This document shows, in pieces, positions 19,633 through 27,837 of a stretch of 64,000 bases of DNA. This DNA comes from Cyanophora paradoxa (lineage: Eukaryota > Glaucocystophyceae > Cyanophorales > Cyanophoraceae): the NCBI GenBank assembly GCA_004431415.1, contig QPMI01000436.1, forward strand, positions 372,001 through 436,000, given 5' to 3'. The number at the start of each line of letters is the position of its first letter. Positions within the stretch are counted from its first letter, which is position 1. Below the pieces are notes generated by a model. The model was given only the letters and a program-made list of their open reading frames with translations. It was not told the origin of the DNA and made no database searches. Position numbers and translations under genes: made by a program.

Positions 19633-20466
19633 ATGGCTGAGCAACCCCCACTTGAACGAATTATTACACCTCAACTATCATTAGCTGCCCCAGCAAACCA
19701 TGTTTTACAGCATGCTACTTTTGATGATGTAGAGGGTCTCCAATCAACAGAGGTCCAACCTACAATGAACACCTTTGGTTCCACCCACAAGCTGAGATTA
19801 CAGGAACTCAGATGTGATAAAAATAATGGAATAGTTAAGACAACTAAGCTACTTGTCACAAATGCAAACTTTTCTGCTCATTATGGAGACCCAGATAGCT
19901 ATGGAGATCCTCTGTCTACTTATTCTTTTGAATCTAGGTCGGGAGCTATTAACTGCAAATCGGGGGGAGCATATATTGGGGATGGTCTTAGGGTTGGTGG
20001 GGCTGTTGGAGCGCCTTTATTTGTGAATGATCAACCCAATCCCATTGATCCCAACACAAGAATTCGAACCTATGTCCCCAGCATGAATGCCCCCTATATA
20101 ATAAAAATATTCCCCATTGTTGTAAATGAACAAACAGCAGTAGTAGACTCTCTTGTTGAAATTGGTGACCACTACAAGGTAGTTGTGGATATCCCACCAG
20201 ATGTTTATGCTCTTTGTCAAGTAGAGGGTGGAACTCCTAATTTTGCAGTTGTGATCACCCCATATGATAATTTTGGTATTGCTTATCATGGAGTCAATTT
20301 CGGTTTGGAAGACTATCAGTTTCTGGTTAGAGCCACCAAGTTTGGTATCTACAAGTGTGTATTATATGCTGAGAGAACCGATTTTATTGCAAGGCAGAAT
20401 ACCTATGCTGAGTATTATGGCACAAATCGATATTTCCCCATTTTTGGGCAGGATACTGCTCCATAA
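19633..20466 (+). CDS. Putative structural protein, tandem paralogue 2
   Basis: 277 residues starting MAEQPPLERIITPQLSLAAP. Clearly a diverged tandem copy of the preceding gene; the N-terminal 130 residues are most similar and the C-terminal halves much less so. The gap between the two genes is only 23 bases, with TTTAATGTAAA directly before the ATG. Duplicated surface proteins of this sort may provide alternative binding specificities, which is inference. Confidence 0.7.
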   Translation: MAEQPPLERIITPQLSLAAPANHVLQHATFDDVEGLQSTEVQPTMNTFGSTHKLRLQELRCDKNNGIVKTTKLLVTNANFSAHYGDPDSYGDPLSTYSFESRSGAINCKSGGAYIGDGLRVGGAVGAPLFVNDQPNPIDPNTRIRTYVPSMNAPYIIKIFPIVVNEQTAVVDSLVEIGDHYKVVVDIPPDVYALCQVEGGTPNFAVVITPYDNFGIAYHGVNFGLEDYQFLVRATKFGIYKCVLYAERTDFIARQNTYAEYYGTNRYFPIFGQDTAP

Positions 20467-20488
20467 GAATATTGGTTATATATAGAGT

Positions 20489-20761
20489 ATGGATAGTAAA
20501 ACAAAAAAGTTTATTGATGCTGCTATGACAGTCCATGGTAAAGATAAATTCGATTACAGTGAGACACATTACATCAAAGCCCAAGAGAAAGTATCTGTTA
20601 GATGTTTGCAATGTAACAAGGTGATCCTTACCTATCCATTTAATCATGTGAAGGGATCAGGGTGTAGGGACTGTAATAAAAGAAAAAGTCAAGCACATAG
20701 GAAAAGGGCTACTTCATCAATCAAAGTAGAGTACAGGGATATTTGCATTAGGTTCGATTAG
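20489..20761 (+). CDS. Orphan zinc-ribbon module related to the endonuclease gene
   Basis: 90 residues. FIDAAMTVHGKDKFDYSETH, then CLQC and GSGCRDC, matches the zinc modules of the protein at 6616-7347, but only one module is present and the nuclease domain is missing. It may be a truncated relic of a homing-type nuclease or a free-standing zinc-binding protein. It begins 22 bases after the paralogue pair. Confidence 0.6.
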   Translation: MDSKTKKFIDAAMTVHGKDKFDYSETHYIKAQEKVSVRCLQCNKVILTYPFNHVKGSGCRDCNKRKSQAHRKRATSSIKVEYRDICIRFD

Positions 20762-20790
20762 GATTAATTAATTTTTCTAAGGTATTCTTA

Positions 20791-21189
20791 ATGGAGACTA
20801 AATACAGAGGCTTTCATGTAATGCTTGATTACAAGGCTAAAACAGCTATAGCAACAGGTTATGAACATGTGAGCTTCCTAGGTAATTGGATTATGGGAAC
20901 CCTTGAACAAGCAATATTAAGACAAGGCATTAGGATTGTTCATAAACACTGTGAGATATTTGATGGCAAACTATCACCTCCTGGTTTTGCATTGGTTCTG
21001 CTATTAGATGAAAGCCATTGTACAGCTCATTGTTATTCCAATGAAGGCATGTTAGCAATTGATATATTCAGTTGTGGTAAAGAAGCTCAGCATAAAACAC
21101 AAGCAGTAGCAGATGAGATCGATAAAACAATGAATTTCCTCACATTTGAGAAGACTGAGAGACATAAACATGATAGATTCCCGTTTTGA
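20791..21189 (+). CDS. speD: S-adenosylmethionine decarboxylase-like protein (SpeD type)
   Basis: 132 residues, the usual size of the short bacterial/archaeal SpeD class. These enzymes cleave themselves to create a pyruvoyl group and decarboxylate AdoMet for spermidine synthesis. The cleavage site motif ESH is present (Glu74-Ser75), followed by His80 at the expected spacing and DIFSCG with Cys95, matching the proton-donor cysteine. GFHVMLDY near the start and SPPGFALVLLLDESH fit the fold. Some SpeD relatives have changed substrate, so arginine or ornithine decarboxylase activity cannot be excluded. No spermidine synthase is nearby. Confidence 0.68.
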   Translation: METKYRGFHVMLDYKAKTAIATGYEHVSFLGNWIMGTLEQAILRQGIRIVHKHCEIFDGKLSPPGFALVLLLDESHCTAHCYSNEGMLAIDIFSCGKEAQHKTQAVADEIDKTMNFLTFEKTERHKHDRFPF

Positions 21190-21643
21190 TGAGTTTCTAT
21201 AATGATGATCAGGGTGATTTACCTTTTTTATTACAATAGCTTTCTACAATGATTATTTTCCGGATTCCGGTCATTCTTTACGATAGAAATTCTACTGTAT
21301 GATGTAGCCGAAATATGAATGCACCCTACATTAAGCAATGTCAAGTATTTCGAATACTATTCGATTTCATTACAGTAAAACTCAACATCTCCCCAAGATT
21401 CCCCCTATTATATAATATTTATATTAAAGTGGACTCAAGGTTGACTCATATTAATCGTAAAAGTAGTAATAGTATATGGATTTTGTTACGAATTCAATGC
21501 AAGGGTTGACTAAGTGGGTTGAGTTGACTCAAATTTCACAGGAAATAACAATGAATCAGAGTATAAAATGCATTTTTTGAATCAACTACACCAACTAACA
21601 CTGAGATTTTAACAATATATGAGGTCCTTACTGAATATGGTAT

Positions 21644-21734
21644 GTGTCACAGGTGTCACAGGTCTATCCCAAAGTTTCTCCTATAAAGAGTAAATTTTCA
21701 AAAGTTTGGGATGGACCTGTGACACCTGTGACAC
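21644..21734. repeat. Hairpin 1, 30-base arms
   Basis: Arms 21644-21673 and 21705-21734 are reverse complements with a single mismatch. Each contains two copies of GTGTCACAG followed by a CCCAAA end. The 31-base loop contains CTCCTATAAAGAG. Confidence 0.85.
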
Positions 21735-21827
21735 TCGATTATTTAATTTGTTTATTCAATTAGAAATACATAGATAAGATTATTACTGAGTTTTTCATTA
21801 TAAAAAGATCCTTACTGAATATGGTAT

Positions 21828-21918
21828 GTGTCACAGGTGTCACAGGTCTATCCCAAAGTTTCTCCTATAAAGAGTGAATTTCCAAAAGTTTGGGATGGAC
21901 CTGTGACACCTGTGACAC
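21828..21918. repeat. Hairpin 2, near-identical copy of hairpin 1
   Basis: Arms 21828-21857 and 21889-21918 repeat hairpin 1 with very few changes, including the loop. The upstream CCTTACTGAATATGGTAT is also duplicated, so the repeat unit is longer than the hairpin. A third, looser relative is at 4002-4092. Confidence 0.85.
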
Positions 21919-22171
21919 CCAATTATTCATTAAATTCCTAAGGGTCCCCCCTTAGACTCAATAAAACATGATAAAAACATATCAATTTCATGTATAATTA
22001 CGATTGGATTCAATAAGAGATCTATTTGTTTAATTAAACAAATGAATCTCATATAGATATTAATCGAGTTAAGCGATATGTTTCCGATTAAATGAATTAA
22101 ATTTAATTAAATTTAATCGAGAAAGTACATGAATATAATATAGATTAAATCAATTAACTTTTAGACCAATC

Positions 22172-22454
22172 ACACATAGTAAAATGCGGAGTTTTAACCA
22201 GAGGCAAGATCTAATTGAGATTCAGTTATATTATTCGGAAATATATAGAGATTATCGATAGACTCAGTAAGACTAATCGGAAAATAAGAGAAATTTACGA
22301 TAAAATATCGAAAAGAATACAAAATAATCGAAATAATTGAATATTCGATAAGATATACACAGATTATCGATTGATTGAAATAGAATATACGAGATATATC
22401 AACAAAATCAATTAAGATAAGCCGAGGGTTAAAACTCCGCATTTTACTATGTGT
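22172..22454. repeat. 283-bp segment bounded by a 28-bp perfect inverted repeat
   Basis: 22172-22199 and 22427-22454 are exact reverse complements. Each arm contains AAAATGCGGAGTTTTAA or its complement. The 227 bases between are extremely AT-rich with many ATCGA/TCGAT motifs. The right arm ends within the second MCP gene and supplies its stop codon. Composition changes sharply at this point. It may be an element terminus, a recombination scar or a MITE-like insertion. Confidence 0.85.
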
Positions 22455-22686
22455 CGCCAGCGACGCTGACCTTAAAGTATAGCGAGACACCGTTTAGAAG
22501 CTGCTTGCGCGGAAGGTCGAAAGCGGCAGTCTGCGCAAAGCCGTACGAGTTGCCTCGCGGACGGATCGTTTCAAGGAAAGGCTTGAACTTGGGGCTGACA
22601 CCGACAGTGAGACCTGGGGATAGATAAAGTTCGCTTGAACCTTTGGTAGTGAGGAGCTCCTTTAGAGTTGTTCCTGCTTGCGCCAT
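22447..22686 (-). pseudogene. Truncated MCP of a second PLV-like element
   Basis: 79 codons starting MAQAGTTLKELLTTKGSSEL. They align with the first element's MCP: LKEALTT against LKELLTT, KSKPVL against KFKPFL, a shared (I/A)-x-F-x-L-P-R segment, and a shared GDT at the end. The frame then meets a stop inside the 28-bp repeat, so about five sixths of the gene is gone. Codon use is visibly less AT-rich than in the first element. Divergent from the NVDSRDR gene, 44 bases apart. Confidence 0.8.
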
Positions 22687-22730
22687 TTGCTATTATAGAC
22701 CAGAAAATTTTCATGCATATTGTTGTAAAG

Positions 22731-23609
22731 ATGAAGCTCCGCGTAAATGTCGATTCTAGGGACCGGTTCGAAGGCACGTCCTCGAATTTCAAGATCAATC
22801 TCCCAAGGCCCCTCGTTAATGTAAAGTCGGTGCGAGTTGATTCGCTAGAACTGTTTCATAACATGTTCAACCTGTCAACACAAGCCGCAATTATCACCGG
22901 CACTCTTGATCCCTCTGGCGTTGAGAAAACGCGTGCTAATGCTTTCAAGCCCGGAGTCTATACGCCAACCTCCCTTGCAAACTATCTAAGCACGCTTCTT
23001 AAAACCCAGCAGTATAGTTACGGCGGAACTACTTATCAGCGCAAGTTCGTCGTTCAGTTTGAAGAGATCTCAATGCGGCTTAGGTTCCTGTGTGAAGCGG
23101 ACTTTATTTTGAGCTTCACATCGGCCGAACTAGCGAACCTGCTCGGGTTTGCGAAGACTCTCAGTGACCTTTCAAGTGAGCTTGACACACCTGAGACAAT
23201 CGATGGCGTACAATATTCGTACGAGCTGTTCAGCGATATGCCAGTTGATCTACTTTATCACACGTATTTGTTCCTGTACATTCAGCAGATCAAAGGACCG
23301 ATCTTGACACTTAACCCCTATACAACGGGCTCGATCGCAAAGATTCACATCGACTCAAAATTCGGGGAGCTCATCAAGTTCACATCTGAGGATCGTGTTC
23401 CCGTCACAGGCTTCGATCGAAACGCTGAGCTGTCTGAACTTGACATATCGCTGCGCTATCATAATGGAACAGACGCTGTCACAAACACGGAGTTCTCGTT
23501 CGTGCTAGAGTTCGATATCGAGGATGTCTCTTACACGTCTGCTGCTGCTAAATCCGCAATCAAGAATGCAGCCAGCGAGTACGTCCCCTTCGACAGATCG
23601 TTCGCATAA
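22731..23609 (+). CDS. Minor capsid / penton-like protein of the second element (NVDSRDR type)
   Basis: The ATG at 22731 (MKLRVNVDSRDRFEGTSSNF) is preferred over the upstream in-frame ATG at 22668, which would overlap the truncated MCP; TATTGTTGTAAAG precedes it. This gives 292 residues. It is the counterpart of the gene at 9884-10816, with the same N-terminal motif and similar length. It appears intact although its neighbour MCP is truncated. Confidence 0.78.
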   Translation: MKLRVNVDSRDRFEGTSSNFKINLPRPLVNVKSVRVDSLELFHNMFNLSTQAAIITGTLDPSGVEKTRANAFKPGVYTPTSLANYLSTLLKTQQYSYGGTTYQRKFVVQFEEISMRLRFLCEADFILSFTSAELANLLGFAKTLSDLSSELDTPETIDGVQYSYELFSDMPVDLLYHTYLFLYIQQIKGPILTLNPYTTGSIAKIHIDSKFGELIKFTSEDRVPVTGFDRNAELSELDISLRYHNGTDAVTNTEFSFVLEFDIEDVSYTSAAAKSAIKNAASEYVPFDRSFA

Positions 23610-23634
23610 GTTTTTTCCCACTACTAGTTAAAAG

Positions 23635-24276
23635 ATGTCGACAGACAAGCAGTCTCGGCTGCGCACTCCGCGAAAGAAATTGCTTGAAGTCGCTTCCAGC
23701 CATACTAAGAAGAATCACATTGAGTTCCTGAGTGGTGATACTGATGCTTACCCGCTAGCCCGTCGCGCTGGTGGCGGTGAGGGTGCATCCAACGACTATG
23801 CTCTTACCGCCGACGAGAACGCTATTCTTGATAAGATCCCGAATTCGCGCACTAAGAAGACCAAGACTAGCAAGCTGAAGGATACTGACGATGGGCCGCT
23901 GTACATCTCAGAGACGGCTAATCGTAGCAGGTATTTCATTAAAACTGTGACCGGCCTTAAAACAGTTTCAAAGAAGCGAGCTAGTGATCTTATAGCTGGC
24001 ATCGCAGCTGAGACTAAGATGGAAAACAAGATTTTAAATGAACCGATCACGAAGACCAAGATTGATAAGAAGGTTGCCCCTCCTGCAGCTGCTGTTCCTG
24101 CTAAGACGATCGTTGCGATCCCCGATGTCGATGAGAATGCTAGCGAGCTGCCTGTAGCTAACGCATCGATCCTGCGCATTGCCTCTAGTAGCGCTGATCC
24201 TGTCGGGCCGGCGATCGAGTACAAGCCAATGCTGAGCGGCTTCACTAAGCTAGGGCTCCGGCATCGCTGGGAGTGA
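23635..24276 (+). CDS. Hypothetical Lys/Ala-rich protein of the second element
   Basis: 213 residues (MSTDKQSRLRTPRKKLLEVA). Low complexity with many Lys, Thr, Ala and Asp and no recognised domain. TAGTTAAAAG directly precedes the ATG, the same late-type leader as in the first element, which supports it as a real viral gene. It may be a virion or DNA-associated protein. Confidence 0.6.
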   Translation: MSTDKQSRLRTPRKKLLEVASSHTKKNHIEFLSGDTDAYPLARRAGGGEGASNDYALTADENAILDKIPNSRTKKTKTSKLKDTDDGPLYISETANRSRYFIKTVTGLKTVSKKRASDLIAGIAAETKMENKILNEPITKTKIDKKVAPPAAAVPAKTIVAIPDVDENASELPVANASILRIASSSADPVGPAIEYKPMLSGFTKLGLRHRWE

Positions 24277-24683
24277 CCGATTGGCGCACCGCCGCAGCAG
24301 GCGCCGCTAGCCTACTAGGCCGGGCTAGTAGTATCATAATAATATTAATCATATACTAGTAGTATCATAGCCTTATAGCCAATGGATGCCGCAATATGCA
24401 ATGCGCTAATAATTAAATTGCATTCTTACAGTTATTAAGTTCTCAGATTACAGGAAGTTCTTAAAGGAGTGTACCCCCGGACCTCTACTAATGGTAATTA
24501 CTCGCTAGGGGGGTAGACCTCTTTTAGAACTTCCTGTAAAAACAAGTTCATTCAATTCTCTCTCAAGTTCTCTCTTTACTAGTAATAAGCCGGTGATTGC
24601 CAAGCCAGCTACGGTAGCTGCCGGGCCAGTAGTACTAGTTGGCCAGTAGTAGCCTAGTACACGTGGCAGTGTCCACAAGTACT
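24277..24683. other. Non-coding junction with an imperfect long palindrome
   Basis: ACAGGAAGTTCT (24450-24461) pairs with AGAACTTCCTGT (24526-24537), and inner ACCCCC/GGGGGGT segments extend it to an imperfect hairpin of about 88 bases. TACTAGTAGT-type short repeats lie on both sides. No gene seen. Confidence 0.6.
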
Positions 24684-25101
24684 TTGGACAAAAGTTCACG
24701 TCCAGAGGTCGCTAAGCGACTTTGGACAAAAGTTCACGTCCAAGATCCTCAACCCTGCTGGCACATCCCGACGCATGTTTTGCACAATCCAACCTCTAGT
24801 ATAGCGGCACTATAGCCTCGTTTGCACTATTGGAGATGTCTGCACGAGTTGCTAGCTGACTTGGGTGTCGTTCTGGAGTTCGTGACTTTGGACAAAAGTT
24901 CACGTCCAAGATCCTCAACCCTGCTGGCACATCCCAACGCATGTTTTGCACGATCCGACCTCTAGTATAGCCTCGTTCGCACTATTGGAGACGCCTGCAC
25001 GAATTGATAGTTGACTTGGGTGGCGTTCTGGAGTTCGTGACTTTGGACAAAAGTTCACGTCCAAGGTCGCCAAGTGACTTTGGACAAAAGTTCACGTCCA
25101 A
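24684..25101. repeat. Five copies of a 22-bp hairpin motif in a tandem repeat
   Basis: TTGGAC-AAAAGTTCAC-GTCCA(A) occurs at 24684, 24722, 24888, 25043 and 25080. The outer TTGGAC/GTCCAA pairs are complementary. Copies 2 to 4 are spaced by a direct repeat of about 155-166 bp (AAGATCCTCAACCCTGCTGG ... TTCTGGAGTTCGTGAC). Confidence 0.85.
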
Positions 25102-26413
25102 GATCTCCCGGAGAGTCCAAGCTTCTAGGCAACCTCACTCATAGGTGTCAGATCGCTGATTCACAGACCGACGCGTTTGGGGGGCCCGCCTCAATTCACT
25201 GCTATATCTTTTGCAAGATCGATTGGAGTAGACGTTAGATACTACCTAGCGGTTGCTGGATGGAAGGGGAGGTAGACCAGAGGGAGAGAAGGGCGGTAGA
25301 CGTAGCGAGAGAGTGGGAAAGAATGAGGGCTGGGAAGGCGCTGGAGTGGGTGGGATGGGGTGGTTTTGGAGGGGTGAGGGTGGCAAAGAGGGCGGGCCCA
25401 CCCTGATGGGGGTACTCTCATTTTTTGCTCCGCTTTAATTTCGGCTGGACTTGTATGGCGTTTTTCAGCTTGCTGTTTTCGAATTCTTGCTCAATTCCTT
25501 GAAATTAGCTTGCAATGAAATCGCCCGCCGGGCCGGCGGCCTTCACTTTACAGTGATCGGAGGAGTTGCGGGCTGCGCTGCCATTGCGGCGATTGCCTTC
25601 GTTCTCGTCCGGCGGAGGCGCTCCCGGCACCGCGAGTTTAGTCAAGGGATCACAGCAGCTTCTCAGAGTCTGATTCGCGCAACAGTAATTCGCAAGCTCC
25701 GGTGGCTAAGCTGCCGGCTAGTCCTCCCGAAATTCCGGATATTGAAGCGATTAATATTAAATAGATCAAGACATAGGTCATGACTCATGATCAGTGCCAC
25801 GGTGATCAGATCACTGAGTCAGCGAGGCACGTGCACGATACGTATATATATACGTACATGTATACATACAATGCCCCACCTTGGCACGGACCGGGTGATC
25901 TCTGTTTTGTATATACGTAGAGCTTCCGAGTTCTATGGTACTAGTACTATAGCTAGCTGTACATGTATATATAGCAATTATATGTAGTCCTCGTTCGAAT
26001 TCATCTGGTTTCTGCAACTGCGATCTCAATCAGCTCTAGATCTCCACTTTTGATACTTTAATAAATCAAGAAGCAGTTTTTCTATTAAAGAAGAAAGCAC
26101 TTCGGGTCCGTCCGGGAGAGCCCGCAGCGCCAGGCTACCTATAAAGAGTGACCGCAGAGAGATAATTGGAGGCACCGGTACCGCCCGCCCTAGGCCTCGG
26201 ATGTCCATTTCGCGCCAACCCGCCCCAACGTTAACCCCCTGCCTGCGGATCTACCGCGAAATCACTCTATTACACATCACTGCATCGGCTCAAGCTCCAA
26301 AAAAAGGGAAGCTAGTGCTGCAAGAGCACAGGGAGGCCGCAGCGCTAGCCCCGCGAGAGAGAACACCGCAGCGCGGATTCAGAAAAAGGGGGCGCAGCGC
26401 AGCGGCGGGCGCC
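25102..26413. other. Transition to host DNA, no clear gene
   Basis: Purine-rich GGGAGG sequence at 25250-25400, an isolated TM-like ORF at 25451-25783, and TATATACGTACATGTATATA-rich sequence at 25840-25985. No convincing gene spans it. From about 26.2 kb composition becomes strongly GC-rich. Confidence 0.5.
25451..25783 (+). CDS. Possible exon with one membrane segment (weak)
   Basis: Within a 110-residue frame, VIGGVAGCAAIAAIAFVLV followed by RRRRSRHRE looks like a transmembrane helix with a basic cytoplasmic border. No start context, splice structure or family was recognised. It may be a relic exon of a host surface protein or chance. Confidence 0.2.
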   Translation: MYGVFQLAVFEFLLNSLKLACNEIARRAGGLHFTVIGGVAGCAAIAAIAFVLVRRRRSRHREFSQGITAASQSLIRATVIRKLRWLSCRLVLPKFRILKRLILNRSRHRS

Positions 26414-27318
26414 TCAGGAGAAGCGGCGGGCGCGGTCGAAGGAGAAGCGCGGGGAGTGGGTCGGGGGCGGGGGCGGGCGGTAGGCGGTGGGCCCGGGGCT
26501 CCAGGCCCGGAGGCTCTCGGATTCGAACTCGTGCCCCATGTACACCGCCTTGCGCGGCTCCGCCTGCGGCCGCAGCCGCTGCGGGCTCGTCCCGAAGCCG
26601 TACCCCCCCGTGCCCGGCAGGCTCTTGTCCCGCTCCGCCCCCATCGTCGGCCGCACCGTGTACTGAGGGGAGCGGGCAACGGTCGCTCGAGGGGGGTACG
26701 GGGCGGGGCGGGGCGGGAAGGGGGTGGGGAGGGGGGGGTACGTATACGCGCGCACGGAGCTGGGGCCGGGGCCGGCGGGGGCCGAGCGGCTTGACACTGC
26801 GGCGGACGGCCCGTCAGTGGGGCGGGGGGTCGCAGGCCAGGCCGGGCCGGGCCGGGCCGGGCCGGGGGGGGGTACGTGGCGCACGGAGGCCTGCGTCCGG
26901 GGAGGAGGGGGGGGGGGGGAAGATGCGCTGCGGCCCGAAGCGAACTCCTCGCCGAAGTACGGCACCTGAGGAGGGGAGAGTAAGGGATCTTTCAAGTCTG
27001 CTTTTTTTTGGGGGGGGGGTACGGGCCTTCTTGGTCTCGGTGTCGGGCCGGAGGCGGTGCGGCTCGGAATCGCCCTCAGACCCGGTGGCGAATCCCGTGA
27101 GGCGAATCCCGCTGACACGAGCTCAACAGGGCGAGGCGCCGAGCTCCCGCGGCGAGCCCCGCAGCCGCTCGTACGTCGCCTCCTCCGCCGCCGGCGGCCT
27201 GAGGCCTGAGGCCCAGCCGGCGCCCCCGGACCCGCCGCGCCGCGCCGCCCCGTCGCGCCGGCCTGCAGCTCGGCCTGCGGCTGCGGCTCCAGCTGCACCC
27301 GCGGCTGTCCCTCCGCCA

Positions 27319-27371
<53 letters not shown>

Positions 27372-27390
27372 GCGCCCCCGGCACCCTGCG
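26414..27390 (-). pseudogene. SHIPPO/STPGR-type gene, copy 1 (partial)
   Basis: The last exon (about 26414-26680) encodes GTGGYGFGTSPQRLRPQAEP, GHEFESES and SPGPTAYRPPPP, the Pro-Gly-Pro repeats of sperm-tail/outer-dense-fibre (SHIPPO, ODF3-like) proteins, which are microtubule-associated in cilia. Smaller exon-like pieces follow upstream: VPYFGEEFAS (about 26.95 kb) and SEPHRLRPDTETKKAR (about 27.05 kb). All match copy 2, but several copy 2 exons have no counterpart, and a poly-Gln run and many frame changes lie upstream. Probably a partial or decaying duplicate; expression uncertain. Confidence 0.5.
27320..27370. repeat. (CTG)17 trinucleotide run
   Basis: 51 bases of uninterrupted CTG (CAG on the minus strand). 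In one minus-strand frame it would encode poly-Gln upstream of the SHIPPO copy 1 exons, but I cannot show that this is translated. Confidence 0.85.
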
Positions 27391-27837
27391 AGCGCCTCCA
27401 GAAACGGGAAGGATTTAGCCGAAGATCACAACGCACAGATTGGATCGCGTTCGATCCCCGAACCGGGCGCTCAGCCGCGCGGCATCCAGGATCGTGTCCT
27501 GCGCAGCGCTCGAGGATGGGCCCTAAAAGATGGCCACGGGCGCCTCGAACAGCTCGAGCGCAGTGAGCGAAGCGATCGTCTGCAGTGCGCATGCGTCGGG
27601 GAGCGCGCAAGCTTAAGATGCGCTCAACGCACCTGTTCATGACCGATAGAAGCACTGTCGTCCCGGCTCCGTCATTGAGACGCAGACAAACGCGCCCTAT
27701 AGCTAAAACTCGGCCAGCTGACCGCCAGACCACTCCGTGCTCGCTGTACCCGGCCGCGGTTCGGGTGAATCGGGTCCGCCCGCAGCGCGTTCGCCGCCGC
27801 CGTGATTCGCTCTCCTCGCCTCCAGCTCGCGCCAATA

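Larger units (their letters stand above)
21190..22171. other. Non-coding AT-rich end region of the first element
   Basis: No convincing gene. It contains several GTTGACT/TTGACTCA repeats near 21430-21530, two long hairpins (annotated separately) and very AT-rich sequence with AATTAAATTTAATT-type runs near 22090-22120. It looks like a terminal or replication-control region. Confidence 0.6.

Noticed and set aside
21315-21509. 64-codon ORF in the right-end region of the first element
   Set aside because: No late or early leader and no similarity to other genes; composition is that of the surrounding non-coding DNA.
21644-21918. CRISPR-like array made of the two hairpins
   Set aside because: Only two copies, the intervening sequence is not spacer-like, no Cas genes, and a eukaryotic viral context.
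22194-22490. 98-codon minus-strand frame across the inverted-repeat segment
   Set aside because: It runs through both arms of the repeat and very AT-rich DNA and has no domain; the overlapping MCP frame is supported by homology.
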